A stretch of 64,000 bases of DNA, taken from Albimonas sp963816545 (lineage in GTDB: Bacteria > Pseudomonadota > Alphaproteobacteria > Rhodobacterales > Rhodobacteraceae). The position numbers were made by a program, and so were the translations under genes. This document shows positions 35,339-43,811 of the stretch, in pieces. The first letter of the stretch is position 1, and each line of letters opens with the position of its first letter. The notes under the pieces are model-generated. The model was given only the letters and a program-made list of their open reading frames with translations. It did no database searches and was not told the origin of the DNA. The stretch covers positions 1 through 64,000 of the forward strand of contig CAWFLE010000003.1 in the NCBI GenBank assembly GCA_963816545.1, given 5' to 3'.

Positions 35339-35362
35339 GCGTGGCCCGTGGCGGTGGTCATG
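35337..35362 (-). other. Eight-codon leader ORF overlapping the CoA ligase start
   Basis: An ATG at 35362 preceded by a strong GGGAGGAG site reads MTTATGHA and stops at a TGA sharing bases with the ligase ATG (ATGA). Either ribosomes re-initiate at the ligase start (translational coupling through a leader peptide), or one base is missing and this is the true start of the ligase. Confidence 0.4.
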
Positions 35363-35567
35363 GCGTCTCCTCCCGTGGCCGGTGCGGGCGCCCCGCCCGG
35401 CCGTCGATCTTTCTACCGGGCGGCAGGATCGACCGGCAGGACCCCCAAAGGCAAGCGCCAAAGGCCGGCGGCCGGTCGGGAATCGCAACGAGCACGGAGC
35501 GGTTCAGGTTGAACCGACCGCACCCGTCGGAATATCCATGCGACGACCCCGCGAAGCAGGAAGTCTC

Positions 35568-36110
35568 ATGAACCACCCTCTCCCCGAAGGCGTGGAGATC
35601 CACCGCCTCAAACGCCACGCCGACAGCCGCGGCGCGCTCTACGAGATGTACCGCGAGGCGTGGACGCCGCAGCCGCCGTTCCGCCAGTGGAACGTCGTGC
35701 GCAGCGAGGGGAGCGTCCTGCGCGGCGTCCACGTCCATCCGCGCCACTGCGACTATCTGCATGTGCTCGAAGGCTCCATGCTCCTCGGCCTGCACGACCT
35801 GCGGCCGGAAGATCCGGCGGAGCGGATCTCCTGCCTCGTGGAGCTCGGCTCCTCCGAACCCTGCGCCGCGTTCATCCCGCCCGGGGTCTGCCACGGCTTC
35901 TGGTTCGCCAAGCCCACGTTCTACATCTACGGCCTTTCCACCGGCTGGAGCATGGCCGAGGAGCTTGGCTGCCGCTATGATGATCCCTCGCTGGGCCTCG
36001 ACTGGCCGGCGGAGAACCCGGTCCTGTCCCCACGCGACCAAAGCCCGTCCCACGACTACGCCGCCATGCGTCGCGCCTGGTTCGACCTGACCGCCGTCGC
36101 CGCCGAATGA
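35568..36110 (+). CDS. dTDP-4-dehydrorhamnose 3,5-epimerase-like (RmlC-type cupin)
   Basis: A 180-aa RmlC-like cupin: SRGALYEMYREAW, QWNVVRSEGSVLRGVHVHPRHCDYLHVLEGSMLLGLHDLR, FIPPGVCHGFWF. The catalytic His of RmlC corresponds to the HVHP segment. It would epimerise a nucleotide-linked 4-keto sugar. AGGA lies 7 nt before the ATG at 35568. It overlaps the next gene by 4 bp and heads a three-gene sugar/glycan cluster. rmlA, B and D are not present here, so the exact sugar is unknown. Confidence 0.8.
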   Translation: MNHPLPEGVEIHRLKRHADSRGALYEMYREAWTPQPPFRQWNVVRSEGSVLRGVHVHPRHCDYLHVLEGSMLLGLHDLRPEDPAERISCLVELGSSEPCAAFIPPGVCHGFWFAKPTFYIYGLSTGWSMAEELGCRYDDPSLGLDWPAENPVLSPRDQSPSHDYAAMRRAWFDLTAVAAE

Positions 36111-37000
36111 CCCGCATTGGACTGATCGGCTGCGGCCGCTGGGGCAAGCTCATCCTGCGCGACCTGCGCTCGCTGGGCGCGGAGGTCGCCGTCTGCGCGC
36201 CCTCCGAGGCGACGCGCGCCGAGGCGCTCGCCCGCGGCGCCGTCTCCGCGCACGCGGACCTCGCCGCGCTGCCCGACGCGGACGGCTACGTGGTCGCCCC
36301 GCCCACCGTCCTGCACGCCGAAATCACCGAGGCGCTGATCCCCCGCGGCCGCCCGATCTTCGTGGAGAAGCCGCTGACCGCCGACCCGGCCTCCGCCGCC
36401 CGCATCGCGCAGGCCGCGCCGGATCGCGTGTTCTGCATGGAGAAGTGGCGCTACCACGGCGGCGTGATGAAGCTGGCGGAGCTCGCCCGCTCCGGCGCGC
36501 TGGGCGAGATCCGGGCGGTCCGCTCCTGGCGGCTCGGCTGGGACAATCCGCACCGGGACGTGGACAGCGCCTGGATCCTCGCGCCGCATGACCTGTCGAT
36601 CGCGCTGGAGATCCTGGGCCGCCTGCCGGAGCCGGTGTTCGCCACCGACCCGGACGCCTCCGGCGACAGCCTGCTGGCGGAGCTGAACGCGGACGGCGTG
36701 CGGGTGACGCTGGAGGTGTCCTCCGGCCACCCGGTTCCCCGCCGCTCCGTGGTGGTGATCGGGACCACGGGCGCCGCGCAGTTCGGCGACAGCTACGACG
36801 ACGCCATCGTCCTGCGCCGGGAGGGCGAGGCGGAGCAGCGCGTGCCGGTGGAGACCGAGATGCCGCTCCTCGCGGAGCTGCGCGCCTTCGTGGAGCATCT
36901 CTCCGGGGGGCCGCCCCCGCGGACCTCGGCGTCCGAGGCCGCGGAGGCGGTGCGCGTCGTCGCCCGCTTGCGCGAGATGGCCGGGCTCGCCCGTCAGTGA
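36107..37000 (+). CDS. Gfo/Idh/MocA-family NAD(P)-dependent sugar oxidoreductase
   Basis: A 297-aa protein with the Rossmann motif RIGLIGCGRWGKL (residues 3-15) and the family signature FVEKPLTADPASAARI; the C-terminal domain contains APHDLSIALEILGRLP. It probably oxidises or reduces a (nucleotide-)sugar together with the upstream epimerase. ATGA overlap upstream and GTGA overlap with the glycosyltransferase downstream indicate one operon. Confidence 0.85.
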   Translation: MTRIGLIGCGRWGKLILRDLRSLGAEVAVCAPSEATRAEALARGAVSAHADLAALPDADGYVVAPPTVLHAEITEALIPRGRPIFVEKPLTADPASAARIAQAAPDRVFCMEKWRYHGGVMKLAELARSGALGEIRAVRSWRLGWDNPHRDVDSAWILAPHDLSIALEILGRLPEPVFATDPDASGDSLLAELNADGVRVTLEVSSGHPVPRRSVVVIGTTGAAQFGDSYDDAIVLRREGEAEQRVPVETEMPLLAELRAFVEHLSGGPPPRTSASEAAEAVRVVARLREMAGLARQ

Positions 37001-37902
37001 CGCCCTCCGAAGATCCGCGCGCGCCGCGGCCGGCGCGCCGCTTCACCGTCCTGCTCCCCGTAGTGCGCCCCCCGGATCTGCTGCCCTTCGCCGTCCGCTC
37101 GGTGCAGGGCCAGACGGTCAGCGACTTCGAACTCTGCATCGTCTGCGACGGCGCCCCGCCCGAGACGGTCGCCGCCGCGCGCGCCTTGGCCCGGGTGGAC
37201 GGGCGCATCCGCGTCTTCCCCTTCCCCAAGGGCGAGCGCCACGGCGAGGCGCACCGCGCCGCCGTCATGGAGGGCGCGCGGTCCGGGTTCGTGGCCCAGA
37301 TCGGCGACGACGACGTGTGGTTTCCCGACCATCTCGCGGTCCTCGCGCGCGGGCTCCGCCGGGCGGATTTCGTGAGCGTGCCGCAGATCGTGGCCCGGGC
37401 GGGCGGAGGCTATGATGCGCGCAGCTTCGGGGATCTCTCGGATCCCGCAGACCGCGCGCGGATGCGGGCCGATCCGCCCTGGAACTTCTTCGGTCCCTCG
37501 GAATGCGGCTACCGGCTGTCGGCCTATCGCACGCTGCCCGAGGCCTGGACCCCCGCGCCGCGCAGCCTTCCCACGGATCTCTTCATGTGGCGGAAGTTCC
37601 TGGCGCGCCCGGACCTGCGCTTCCTCACGATCTTCGAACCGACCGGGATCAAGCCTCCCGCGCAGGACTGGGATGACCTGCCGATGGAGGCGCGCGCCGC
37701 CGCCGCCGCCCGGATGCTGGCGGAGGTCGAGGATCCCGCCGGGCTTCGCCGCCTGCGCCGCAGGGTGCGCGCGGCGTTCGCCCGACGTATGCCGATCCGC
37801 GGCCTCGCGGGGCGGGCGCTGCGGCAGCCGCTCGCGCATCTGCCGCTGCTGGCGTTCGCGCCCTACCGCATCCGGCGCCGGCTCAGCTCACCGCGCTCCT
37901 GA
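36997..37902 (+). CDS. Family 2 glycosyltransferase
   Basis: A 301-aa GT-A fold enzyme starting at GTG 36997: FTVLLPVVRPPDLLPFAVRSVQGQTVSDFELCIVCDG, then QIGDDDVWFPDHL with the DxD-type acidic cluster for nucleotide-sugar binding. It would transfer a sugar in surface polysaccharide synthesis, using the product of the two preceding genes. The 3' end overlaps the convergent phosphatase gene by 20 bp. Confidence 0.85.
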   Translation: MTPSEDPRAPRPARRFTVLLPVVRPPDLLPFAVRSVQGQTVSDFELCIVCDGAPPETVAAARALARVDGRIRVFPFPKGERHGEAHRAAVMEGARSGFVAQIGDDDVWFPDHLAVLARGLRRADFVSVPQIVARAGGGYDARSFGDLSDPADRARMRADPPWNFFGPSECGYRLSAYRTLPEAWTPAPRSLPTDLFMWRKFLARPDLRFLTIFEPTGIKPPAQDWDDLPMEARAAAAARMLAEVEDPAGLRRLRRRVRAAFARRMPIRGLAGRALRQPLAHLPLLAFAPYRIRRRLSSPRS

Positions 37903-38620
37903 CGAAGGCCGCGCGCTTCTCCTCGCCGCCCAGCGCGTCGGTGGCGTAGGCCAGCGCCGAGCCGTGGCTGCGCTCCATCGCCTCGAACGCGGCCTCGAGA
38001 TACGCCGCCTCCACCCGCTTCAGCGCCACCTGCGCCACCTCCGGCAGCGTGGAGACGGTGGCGGTGGAGGACGGCCGCCACAGGTCGTTCGACACCAGGT
38101 AGTCCCGCTCGATCTCCTCCCGAGAGGCGCCCAGCGCCGACAGGATCAGCGCCGCGCCGAAGCCGGTGCGGTCCTTGCCCGCCGCGCAGTGCCACACGAT
38201 CGGCCGGCCCTCCGCCTCGGCGGCGAGCTGCATGAACTCCCGGAACACCGCCGCGCTCTCCTCCGCGTAGTAGCGGTAGGTCTCGCGCATCGCCTCGCGC
38301 GCCGTCTCGGCGGTGAGCTTCCCCTCGGCGTGCAGGGCGCGCACCCGGTCGCCGGTCTTGGGCTCCACCGGCATCGCCACGCGCCTGTCGCGGATCCCGC
38401 CCGGCAGCTCGTACCAGGCGGCCTCCGCCTCGGCGACGCCGCGCAGGTCCACCACCGCATAGGGGTCCAGCGCCTCCAGCGCCTCCAGCGCCGCCGGAGA
38501 GAAGGTGTGGGGCGAGGCGCAGCGATAAAATCGCCCCTCCCTCACCCGTCGCCCGTCCGGCAAGCCGATGCCGCAGAGCGAGCGGAAGTTGGGCGCCTCG
38601 GGATGGATCTGCACGCTCAT
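37883..38620 (-). CDS. Tyrosine/dual-specificity-type protein phosphatase
   Basis: A 245-aa protein of the bacterial tyrosine phosphatase family. The P-loop HCAAGKDRTG holds nucleophile Cys145 and Arg151; the N-terminal part has FRSLCGIGLPDGRRVREGRFYRC, and the acid loop lies near residues 54-60 (YAVVDLRG). The lysine in the P-loop (AGKDRTG) is typical of the MptpB-like group, which also removes phosphate from phosphoinositides. The start MSVQIHPEAP at 38620 fits the family. Convergent with the glycosyltransferase gene. Confidence 0.85.
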   Translation of the reverse strand: MSVQIHPEAPNFRSLCGIGLPDGRRVREGRFYRCASPHTFSPAALEALEALDPYAVVDLRGVAEAEAAWYELPGGIRDRRVAMPVEPKTGDRVRALHAEGKLTAETAREAMRETYRYYAEESAAVFREFMQLAAEAEGRPIVWHCAAGKDRTGFGAALILSALGASREEIERDYLVSNDLWRPSSTATVSTLPEVAQVALKRVEAAYLEAAFEAMERSHGSALAYATDALGGEEKRAAFVRSAVS

Positions 38621-38764
38621 GGCCGGTTTCCTCTCCGCATCCGCCCGCGGCCTGTGGCCGCGGATCGTTCGCCTCCCTGATAACCCGAGCGGGCTTCCGC
38701 CGCGGGGCGACAGGGCGCCGCGCCCCATTCGCCCTGAAAAAGCCAAGCCATGAACCGGATATGA

Positions 38765-38784
38765 CCTTGCGTCAGACCGCAAGG
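38765..38784. promoter_or_regulatory. Candidate MarR-family operator
   Basis: An inverted repeat with perfect 7-bp arms (CCTTGCG and CGCAAGG) and a 6-bp spacer, 55 bp upstream of the MarR-type gene. Size and symmetry suit a MarR dimer site for autoregulation. Binding is inference. Confidence 0.5.
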
Positions 38785-38838
38785 TGGCTATTCGCTCCAC
38801 GTAACGGAACGAGGGGACGTCCAGAAGGGGTGGCGATC

Positions 38839-39333
38839 ATGGCGGGAGACGGAACGGCGCATACGATAGGGGAGGAGGCGGCGAGCCCATTCGCCGACCA
38901 GACGGATCACCTTCTGCGGCGCGGCCACCAGATCGCCGTGGGGCTGTTCCTCGACACCTGCGGCGCCCATGATCTGACCCCTCTGCAATACCTGCTGCTC
39001 TGCCTCCTCGCGACGGACGGCCCCCAGGATCAGGTGACGCTCGGCGGCGCCGCCGCGCTGGACCGCACGACCGTGGCGGTGGTGCTGCGCAACCTCGAAC
39101 AGCGCGGCCTCGTGCATCGCAAGGTCTCGCCGCGGGACCGGAGGGCGAAGATCGTGTCGCTCACCCGCGCCGGCGCCAGGCTGGAGGATGCGGCCCGCCT
39201 CGACGTCGAGCTTGCACGCTCCCGCCTCGTCCAGCCGCTGACTCAGGAGGAGCGGTCGGACCTCGTGCGCCTGCTCTCGAAGCTCGCCGAGGCCAACAAC
39301 GCCTTCAGCCGCGCGCCCCGCAAGTCGCGCTGA
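38839..39333 (+). CDS. MarR-family transcriptional regulator
   Basis: A 164-aa winged-helix regulator: LTPLQYLLLCLLATDGPQDQVTLGGAAALDRTTVAVVLRNLEQRGLVHRKVSPRDRRAKIVSLT is the MarR wHTH with the DRR wing. The ATG at 38839 has AAGGGG at 9 nt; the frame continues upstream to 38761 but without a site and across the candidate operator. The gene ends 6 bp before the convergent CoA-transferase gene. Confidence 0.88.
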   Translation: MAGDGTAHTIGEEAASPFADQTDHLLRRGHQIAVGLFLDTCGAHDLTPLQYLLLCLLATDGPQDQVTLGGAAALDRTTVAVVLRNLEQRGLVHRKVSPRDRRAKIVSLTRAGARLEDAARLDVELARSRLVQPLTQEERSDLVRLLSKLAEANNAFSRAPRKSR

Positions 39334-39339
39334 GCCGCC

Positions 39340-40560
39340 TCACCCTTCCGGGTCGAAGCTCCGCAGGACGCCGCGGGCGCGCATCGCCTCCACCGCCTCG
39401 GGCGCGAGGCCGATCTCGCGCAGCACCTCGGCGGTGTGCTCGCCCAGCTCCGGCGGGTGGCGGTCCGGCCCCTCGGCCACGTCGCGGGATTCGAACGGCG
39501 CCCGGACGTCCCGCACCCGGCCCTGCGTGGGGTGGTCGTAGTCGCGGAAGAGGCCGACCGCGCGCAGGTGCTCGTCCTCCTCCAGTTCGTCCAGCGCCTT
39601 GACGGGCGCGCAGGGGATGTCGAGCTCGGTCAGCAGCGCGATCCACTCGGCGGTGGTGCGCTCGGGCAGGATGTCCTCGGCGGCCATCCGGTAGAGCTCG
39701 CCCACATTGGCGGCCATGGCATAGCGGTCGGTCATCATCGGGCCGTCGAGGATGTCCTGCCGCCCGATCGCGCCCAGGAACTTCGTCCAGTGCGCGAAAT
39801 TGTAGATGGCGTGGATGATCCAGCCGTCCTTCGTCGCCACCGGCCGGCGGTGCGGGCTCGCGGTCCGGGCGTAGAGCAGCCCCGATTCGGGCGGCTGGAA
39901 GGCGTGGCCGCTCAGATGCTGGTTCAGGACCGCGCCCGCCGCCGCCTCGAACATCGGGGTCTCCAGGTAGCAGCCGCGCCCGGTCTCCTTCGCGTGGAGC
40001 ATCCCGGCGAGCACCGTCTGCGCCAGCATCTGCGCGCAGATGATGTCCGCGACCGCCACGGGCACCAGCCCCGGCACGCCGGAATGCAGCCCCTGCAGCG
40101 CCGAGAACCCGGAATAGCCCTGGATCGCGTCGTCCACCGCCGGCCGCCCCGCATAGGGGCCCGAGGATCCGAACCCCGTCGCCGCGCAGTAGACCAGCCG
40201 CGGATTGACCTTCGCGAGCAAGTCGTAGTCGAGGCCCATGCGCGCCAGCGCCGCCGGGCGCATGTTGTGGACGAAGGCGTCGGACTGGCGGATCAGGGTG
40301 AGGAACGCCTCCCGCGCCTCGTCGTCCTTGAGGTTGAGCGACACGGACCGCTTGTTGCGGTTCGCGGCCATCCACTGGGCGGTCATGCCCCCGCGCGTCC
40401 GCGGCTGGCCCAGCCCGCGATAGGTGTCGCCGTCGAGCAATTCCACCTTCACCACGTCCGCCCCGAAATCGCCGAGCATCTGCGTGGCGTAGGGGCCGAG
40501 CAGGATGTGCCCCGCCTCCACGATCCGCTTGCCTTCCAGCAGCTTGAGCATCCGCGCCAT
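39340..40560 (-). CDS. CaiB/BaiF family (class III) CoA-transferase
   Basis: A 406-aa enzyme: LLEGKRIVEAGHILLGPYATQMLGDFGADVVKVE, NLKDDEAREAFLTLI, and catalytic Asp143 in GRPAVDDAIQGYSG. It moves CoA between carboxylic acids. The first ATG (40560) is only 1 nt after GGGAGG; the internal ATG at 40551 (MLKLLEGK) is 10 nt from it and is the more likely start. It is divergent from a second MarR gene, which may regulate it. Substrate unknown. Confidence 0.88.
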   Translation of the reverse strand: MARMLKLLEGKRIVEAGHILLGPYATQMLGDFGADVVKVELLDGDTYRGLGQPRTRGGMTAQWMAANRNKRSVSLNLKDDEAREAFLTLIRQSDAFVHNMRPAALARMGLDYDLLAKVNPRLVYCAATGFGSSGPYAGRPAVDDAIQGYSGFSALQGLHSGVPGLVPVAVADIICAQMLAQTVLAGMLHAKETGRGCYLETPMFEAAAGAVLNQHLSGHAFQPPESGLLYARTASPHRRPVATKDGWIIHAIYNFAHWTKFLGAIGRQDILDGPMMTDRYAMAANVGELYRMAAEDILPERTTAEWIALLTELDIPCAPVKALDELEEDEHLRAVGLFRDYDHPTQGRVRDVRAPFESRDVAEGPDRHPPELGEHTAEVLREIGLAPEAVEAMRARGVLRSFDPEG

Positions 40561-40767
40561 GCCTCCCTGACCCGGCCGGCTTCGGCGGCCGGCTCCGCGG
40601 ACATATGGCGCCGGGGGCGCAGCCGGTGGCAAGGGGCGCATCGGACTCTTGGTTCCTGCCGAGGATTTTCGTATGCAGGTGAACAAGGTTGGCGCAGACC
40701 GGCCGGTCGCGTGGGAGAGGCGCCCGCGTCCGCCCCCGGCGGACCCATGGGAAAGGTGGTTGGATCT

Positions 40768-41283
40768 ATGGACATGCCCGACGCCGACGGAGGCTTCGAC
40801 GGGAGCCATGCGGCCCCCGACGACGGAACGGACGAGACGCGGATCGGCTATCACGCGCATGACGTCTCGCGCCTGAGAAGAACCCTGTTCGACCAGCGGA
40901 TGAAGCCGCTGGGCATCACCCGCTCGCAATGGTGGGCGCTGATCCAGCTCCAGCGCGGGCAGGAGGAGCATGGAGGCGAGGGTCTTCTCCAGACCGACCT
41001 CGCGCGCCGGCTGGAGGTCGGCAAGGTCACCGTGGGGGGGCTGATCGACCGGCTGGAGGCGGCGGGATTCGTCGCGCGCCGGCCCGACGCCGCGGACCGC
41101 CGGGCCAAGCGCATCAGCATCACCCCCCAAGGTGACGAGGTGCTGACCCGGATGCGCGGCATGGCCGGCGAACTCAACGGACAGGTGCTGGAGGGGATCG
41201 CCCATGACGACGTCCACGTGGCGCTGATGGTGCTCGACCGCATGAAGCGCAACCTGCGGCGGATGCTCGACGAAAGCCGCTGA
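40768..41283 (+). CDS. MarR-family transcriptional regulator, second copy type
   Basis: A 171-aa MarR protein: HDVSRLRRTLFDQRMKPLGITRSQWWALIQLQRG, then LARRLEVGKVTVGGLIDRLEAAGFVARRPDAADRRAKRISIT. It is not closely similar to the other MarR protein at 38.8 kb. The ATG at 40768 is preceded by AAAGGTGG at about 10 nt; 40747 is an alternative. Divergent from the CaiB gene with 207 bp between, the usual layout for a regulator and its target. Confidence 0.85.
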   Translation: MDMPDADGGFDGSHAAPDDGTDETRIGYHAHDVSRLRRTLFDQRMKPLGITRSQWWALIQLQRGQEEHGGEGLLQTDLARRLEVGKVTVGGLIDRLEAAGFVARRPDAADRRAKRISITPQGDEVLTRMRGMAGELNGQVLEGIAHDDVHVALMVLDRMKRNLRRMLDESR

Positions 41284-41358
41284 GCGGCGCGCGGTTGCGG
41301 CGCGCAACCGCCCGGTCTATGTCCGCGCCCGAGGGTCGCAACGGCGTGAGGGCGGGAC

Positions 41359-41964
41359 ATGATCGAGGACATTCTTCGGCGCAACAGGGAGTGGTCGGAG
41401 AGCGTCAACAGCCGGTCCCCGGACTTCTTCCCGCGCCTCGCGGCCCAGCAGTCGCCGGACTATTTCTGGATCGGCTGCTCGGACAGCCGGGTGCCGGCGA
41501 ACGTGGTTGCGGGGCTCGACCCCGGAGAGGTCTTCGTCCACCGCAATGTCGCCAACGTGGTCCACTCGGGCGACCTGAACCTTCTGAGCACCCTGGAATT
41601 CGCGGTGAACGTGCTGAAGGTGAAGGAGATCATGGTCACCGGCCACTACAATTGCGGCGGCGTACGCGCCGCGATGGGCGAGGTGGTGAGCGGCCTCGCG
41701 CAGCACTGGATCGCCCCGATCCGCCGGCTGGCGCAGGAGCACAAGGCCGAGCTCGAAACCCTCGCGGACGACGACGCCCGCATCGACCGGCTGTGCGAGA
41801 TCAACGTCCTGGAAAGCGTGCGCCGCGTGGCCGAGACGCCGGTGATGCAGGAAGCCTGGCGGCGGGGGGAGCGGATCAACGTCCACGGCCTCGTCTACGG
41901 GCTCAAGGACGGGCTGCTGCGGGATCTGGGCTGCACCATCACGCCCGGGAACGGCGTCTGCTGA
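41359..41964 (+). CDS. can: Beta-class carbonic anhydrase
   Basis: A 201-aa beta-carbonic anhydrase with zinc ligands Cys40 and Asp42 (GCSDSRVP), His96 and Cys99 (TGHYNCGG), and Arg44 completing the Asp-Arg pair. It hydrates CO2 to bicarbonate for carboxylation and pH balance. Full length, intact, monocistronic. Confidence 0.92.
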   Translation: MIEDILRRNREWSESVNSRSPDFFPRLAAQQSPDYFWIGCSDSRVPANVVAGLDPGEVFVHRNVANVVHSGDLNLLSTLEFAVNVLKVKEIMVTGHYNCGGVRAAMGEVVSGLAQHWIAPIRRLAQEHKAELETLADDDARIDRLCEINVLESVRRVAETPVMQEAWRRGERINVHGLVYGLKDGLLRDLGCTITPGNGVC

Positions 41965-41965
41965 C

Positions 41966-41994
41966 GTTTCGCACGCGGCGTTTCGCAGCGAAGC
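41966..41994. promoter_or_regulatory. GTTTCGC / GCGAAGC palindromic motif
   Basis: Just after the carbonic anhydrase stop, two GTTTCGC blocks (41966 and 41980) and the palindromic GTTTCGCAGCGAAGC (41980-41994) occur. They resemble the elements at 27477 and 61960. Confidence 0.4.
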
Positions 41995-42184
41995 GCCCCC
42001 CTTCCGCGGGCGATGTTCAACCGGATCAACGGCTTCCGGCCGAGAGTTTGTGAAATAGGGTGATTTGTTAACCCTGTTCCGAAGCCCCCGGTGCGCTGAG
42101 GCGCCGCCCCCTCCTGGGTTGGAACCCAGCGTCAACTGGCCTAACGGCGGCGTCGCCCCCCACCCCCCGCCGGAGGATTTGCCG

Positions 42185-43570
42185 ATGCTGACCAACGACC
42201 TGCTCGCCGCCTGGGACCGAGAGAGCTTCCTCCACCCGTCCACCGCCGCCGGCGCCCATGCGCGCGGCGAGACGCCGGCCCGGATCGTGACCGGGGGCGA
42301 GGGCGTGCATATCGTGGACCGGGAGGGGAAGCGCAGCCTCGACGGGTTCGCGGGGCTCTATTGCGTCAACGTGGGCTACGGGCGGCGCCAGATCTCGGAC
42401 GCCATCGCCGCGCAGGCGCGGGAGCTGAGCTATTACCACGCCTATGCCGGTCACGGCTCGGAGCCGGCCATCGAGCTGGCGCATATGGTGCTGGAGCGGG
42501 CGCCGGAGGGGATGTCCAAGGTCTATTTCGGGCTCTCGGGCTCGGACGCCAACGAGACCAACATCAAGCTCGTCTGGTACGCCAACAACATCATGGGGCG
42601 GCCGGAGAAGAAGAAGATCATCTCTCGCTGGCGGGGATATCACGGGTCGGGGCTGATGACCGGCTCGCTGACCGGGCTGAAGCTGTTCCATGACGCCTTC
42701 GACCTGCCGCTGGCGCCGGTGGTGCATACGGACGCGCCCTACTACTTCCGGCGGCCGGATGCGGGCATGGATGAGGAGACGTTCTCCACCTACCTCGCGG
42801 ACCGTCTGGACGCGCTGATCGAGGCGGAGGGGCCGGAGACGGTGGCGGCCTTCATCGGCGAGCCGATCCTGGGCACGGGCGGGATCGTGCCGCCGCCGAC
42901 CGGGTACTGGGAGAAGATCCAGGCGGTGCTGCGCAAGCATGACGTCATGCTGATCGCGGACGAGGTGGTGACGGGGTTCGGGCGGCTCGGCTCCATGTTC
43001 GGGTCCGCGCACTACGGGATCGCGCCGGACATCATCACCGTGGCGAAGGGGCTGACCTCGGCCTATGCGCCGCTGTCGGGGTCCATCGTCTCGGAGAGCC
43101 TGTTCAAGGTGCTGGAGGAGGGGACGGACCGGATGGGGCCGCTGGGGCATGGCTGGACCTATTCCGCGCATCCGCTGTGCGCGGCCGCCGGGGTGGCGAA
43201 CCTGAAGCTGATCGACGAGCTGAAGCTGGTGGAGAACGCGCGCGTCACCGGCGCCTATTTCCAGAAGGCCCTGCATGACGCCTTCGACGACCACCCCATG
43301 GTCGGCGAGGTCCGGGGCGAGGGGCTGATGGCCGCCGTGGAGTTCGCCAAGGATCGCGAGGGCCGCACGTTCTTCGACGCCGCCGACAAGGTGGGCGCCC
43401 GCGTCGCCGCGGCGGCGCTGGAGCGGGGGCTGATCGCGCGGGCGATGCCGCAGGGCGACATCCTGGGCTTCGCGCCGCCGCTGTGCATCGAGCGCGACGA
43501 GGTGGACGCGCTGGTCTCCATGGCCCGCGACGCGGCCGATGCCGTGGCCACGGAGATGGGCCTGCGCTGA
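42185..43570 (+). CDS. Class III aminotransferase (omega-amino acid/taurine:pyruvate type)
   Basis: A 461-aa PLP enzyme with PLP-lysine 288 (ITVAKGLTSAYAPLSG), Asp259 in LIADEVVTGFGR and phosphate-binding SGSDANETNIKLVW. Such enzymes transfer amino groups from omega-amino acids, polyamines or taurine to pyruvate. GGAGGA lies 7 nt before the ATG at 42185. It precedes an ABC peptide/opine importer operon on the same strand by 241 bp and may act on the imported compound. Confidence 0.85.
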   Translation: MLTNDLLAAWDRESFLHPSTAAGAHARGETPARIVTGGEGVHIVDREGKRSLDGFAGLYCVNVGYGRRQISDAIAAQARELSYYHAYAGHGSEPAIELAHMVLERAPEGMSKVYFGLSGSDANETNIKLVWYANNIMGRPEKKKIISRWRGYHGSGLMTGSLTGLKLFHDAFDLPLAPVVHTDAPYYFRRPDAGMDEETFSTYLADRLDALIEAEGPETVAAFIGEPILGTGGIVPPPTGYWEKIQAVLRKHDVMLIADEVVTGFGRLGSMFGSAHYGIAPDIITVAKGLTSAYAPLSGSIVSESLFKVLEEGTDRMGPLGHGWTYSAHPLCAAAGVANLKLIDELKLVENARVTGAYFQKALHDAFDDHPMVGEVRGEGLMAAVEFAKDREGRTFFDAADKVGARVAAAALERGLIARAMPQGDILGFAPPLCIERDEVDALVSMARDAADAVATEMGLR

Positions 43571-43811
43571 GGCGCTAAACTGACCGAATCGTAAGTTTCC
43601 CTGCGTCTTCCGGGATGCGGGGAAACGCGCCCGACGGGGCGACCTCCCTCCCCTGCACCCGAGATGCCTCAACAAACGCGCGCCTTCCGCAGCGTCGTGC
43701 GACCTTTTGTGTTGGCATCTGGCGCGAAGTTTCCAATGATCGCTCAACCGCAGCCGTCGCGGACCTCAGAAAAACAATGACGGCGGCACAGCGATGCACG
43801 GGAGGAAAACG

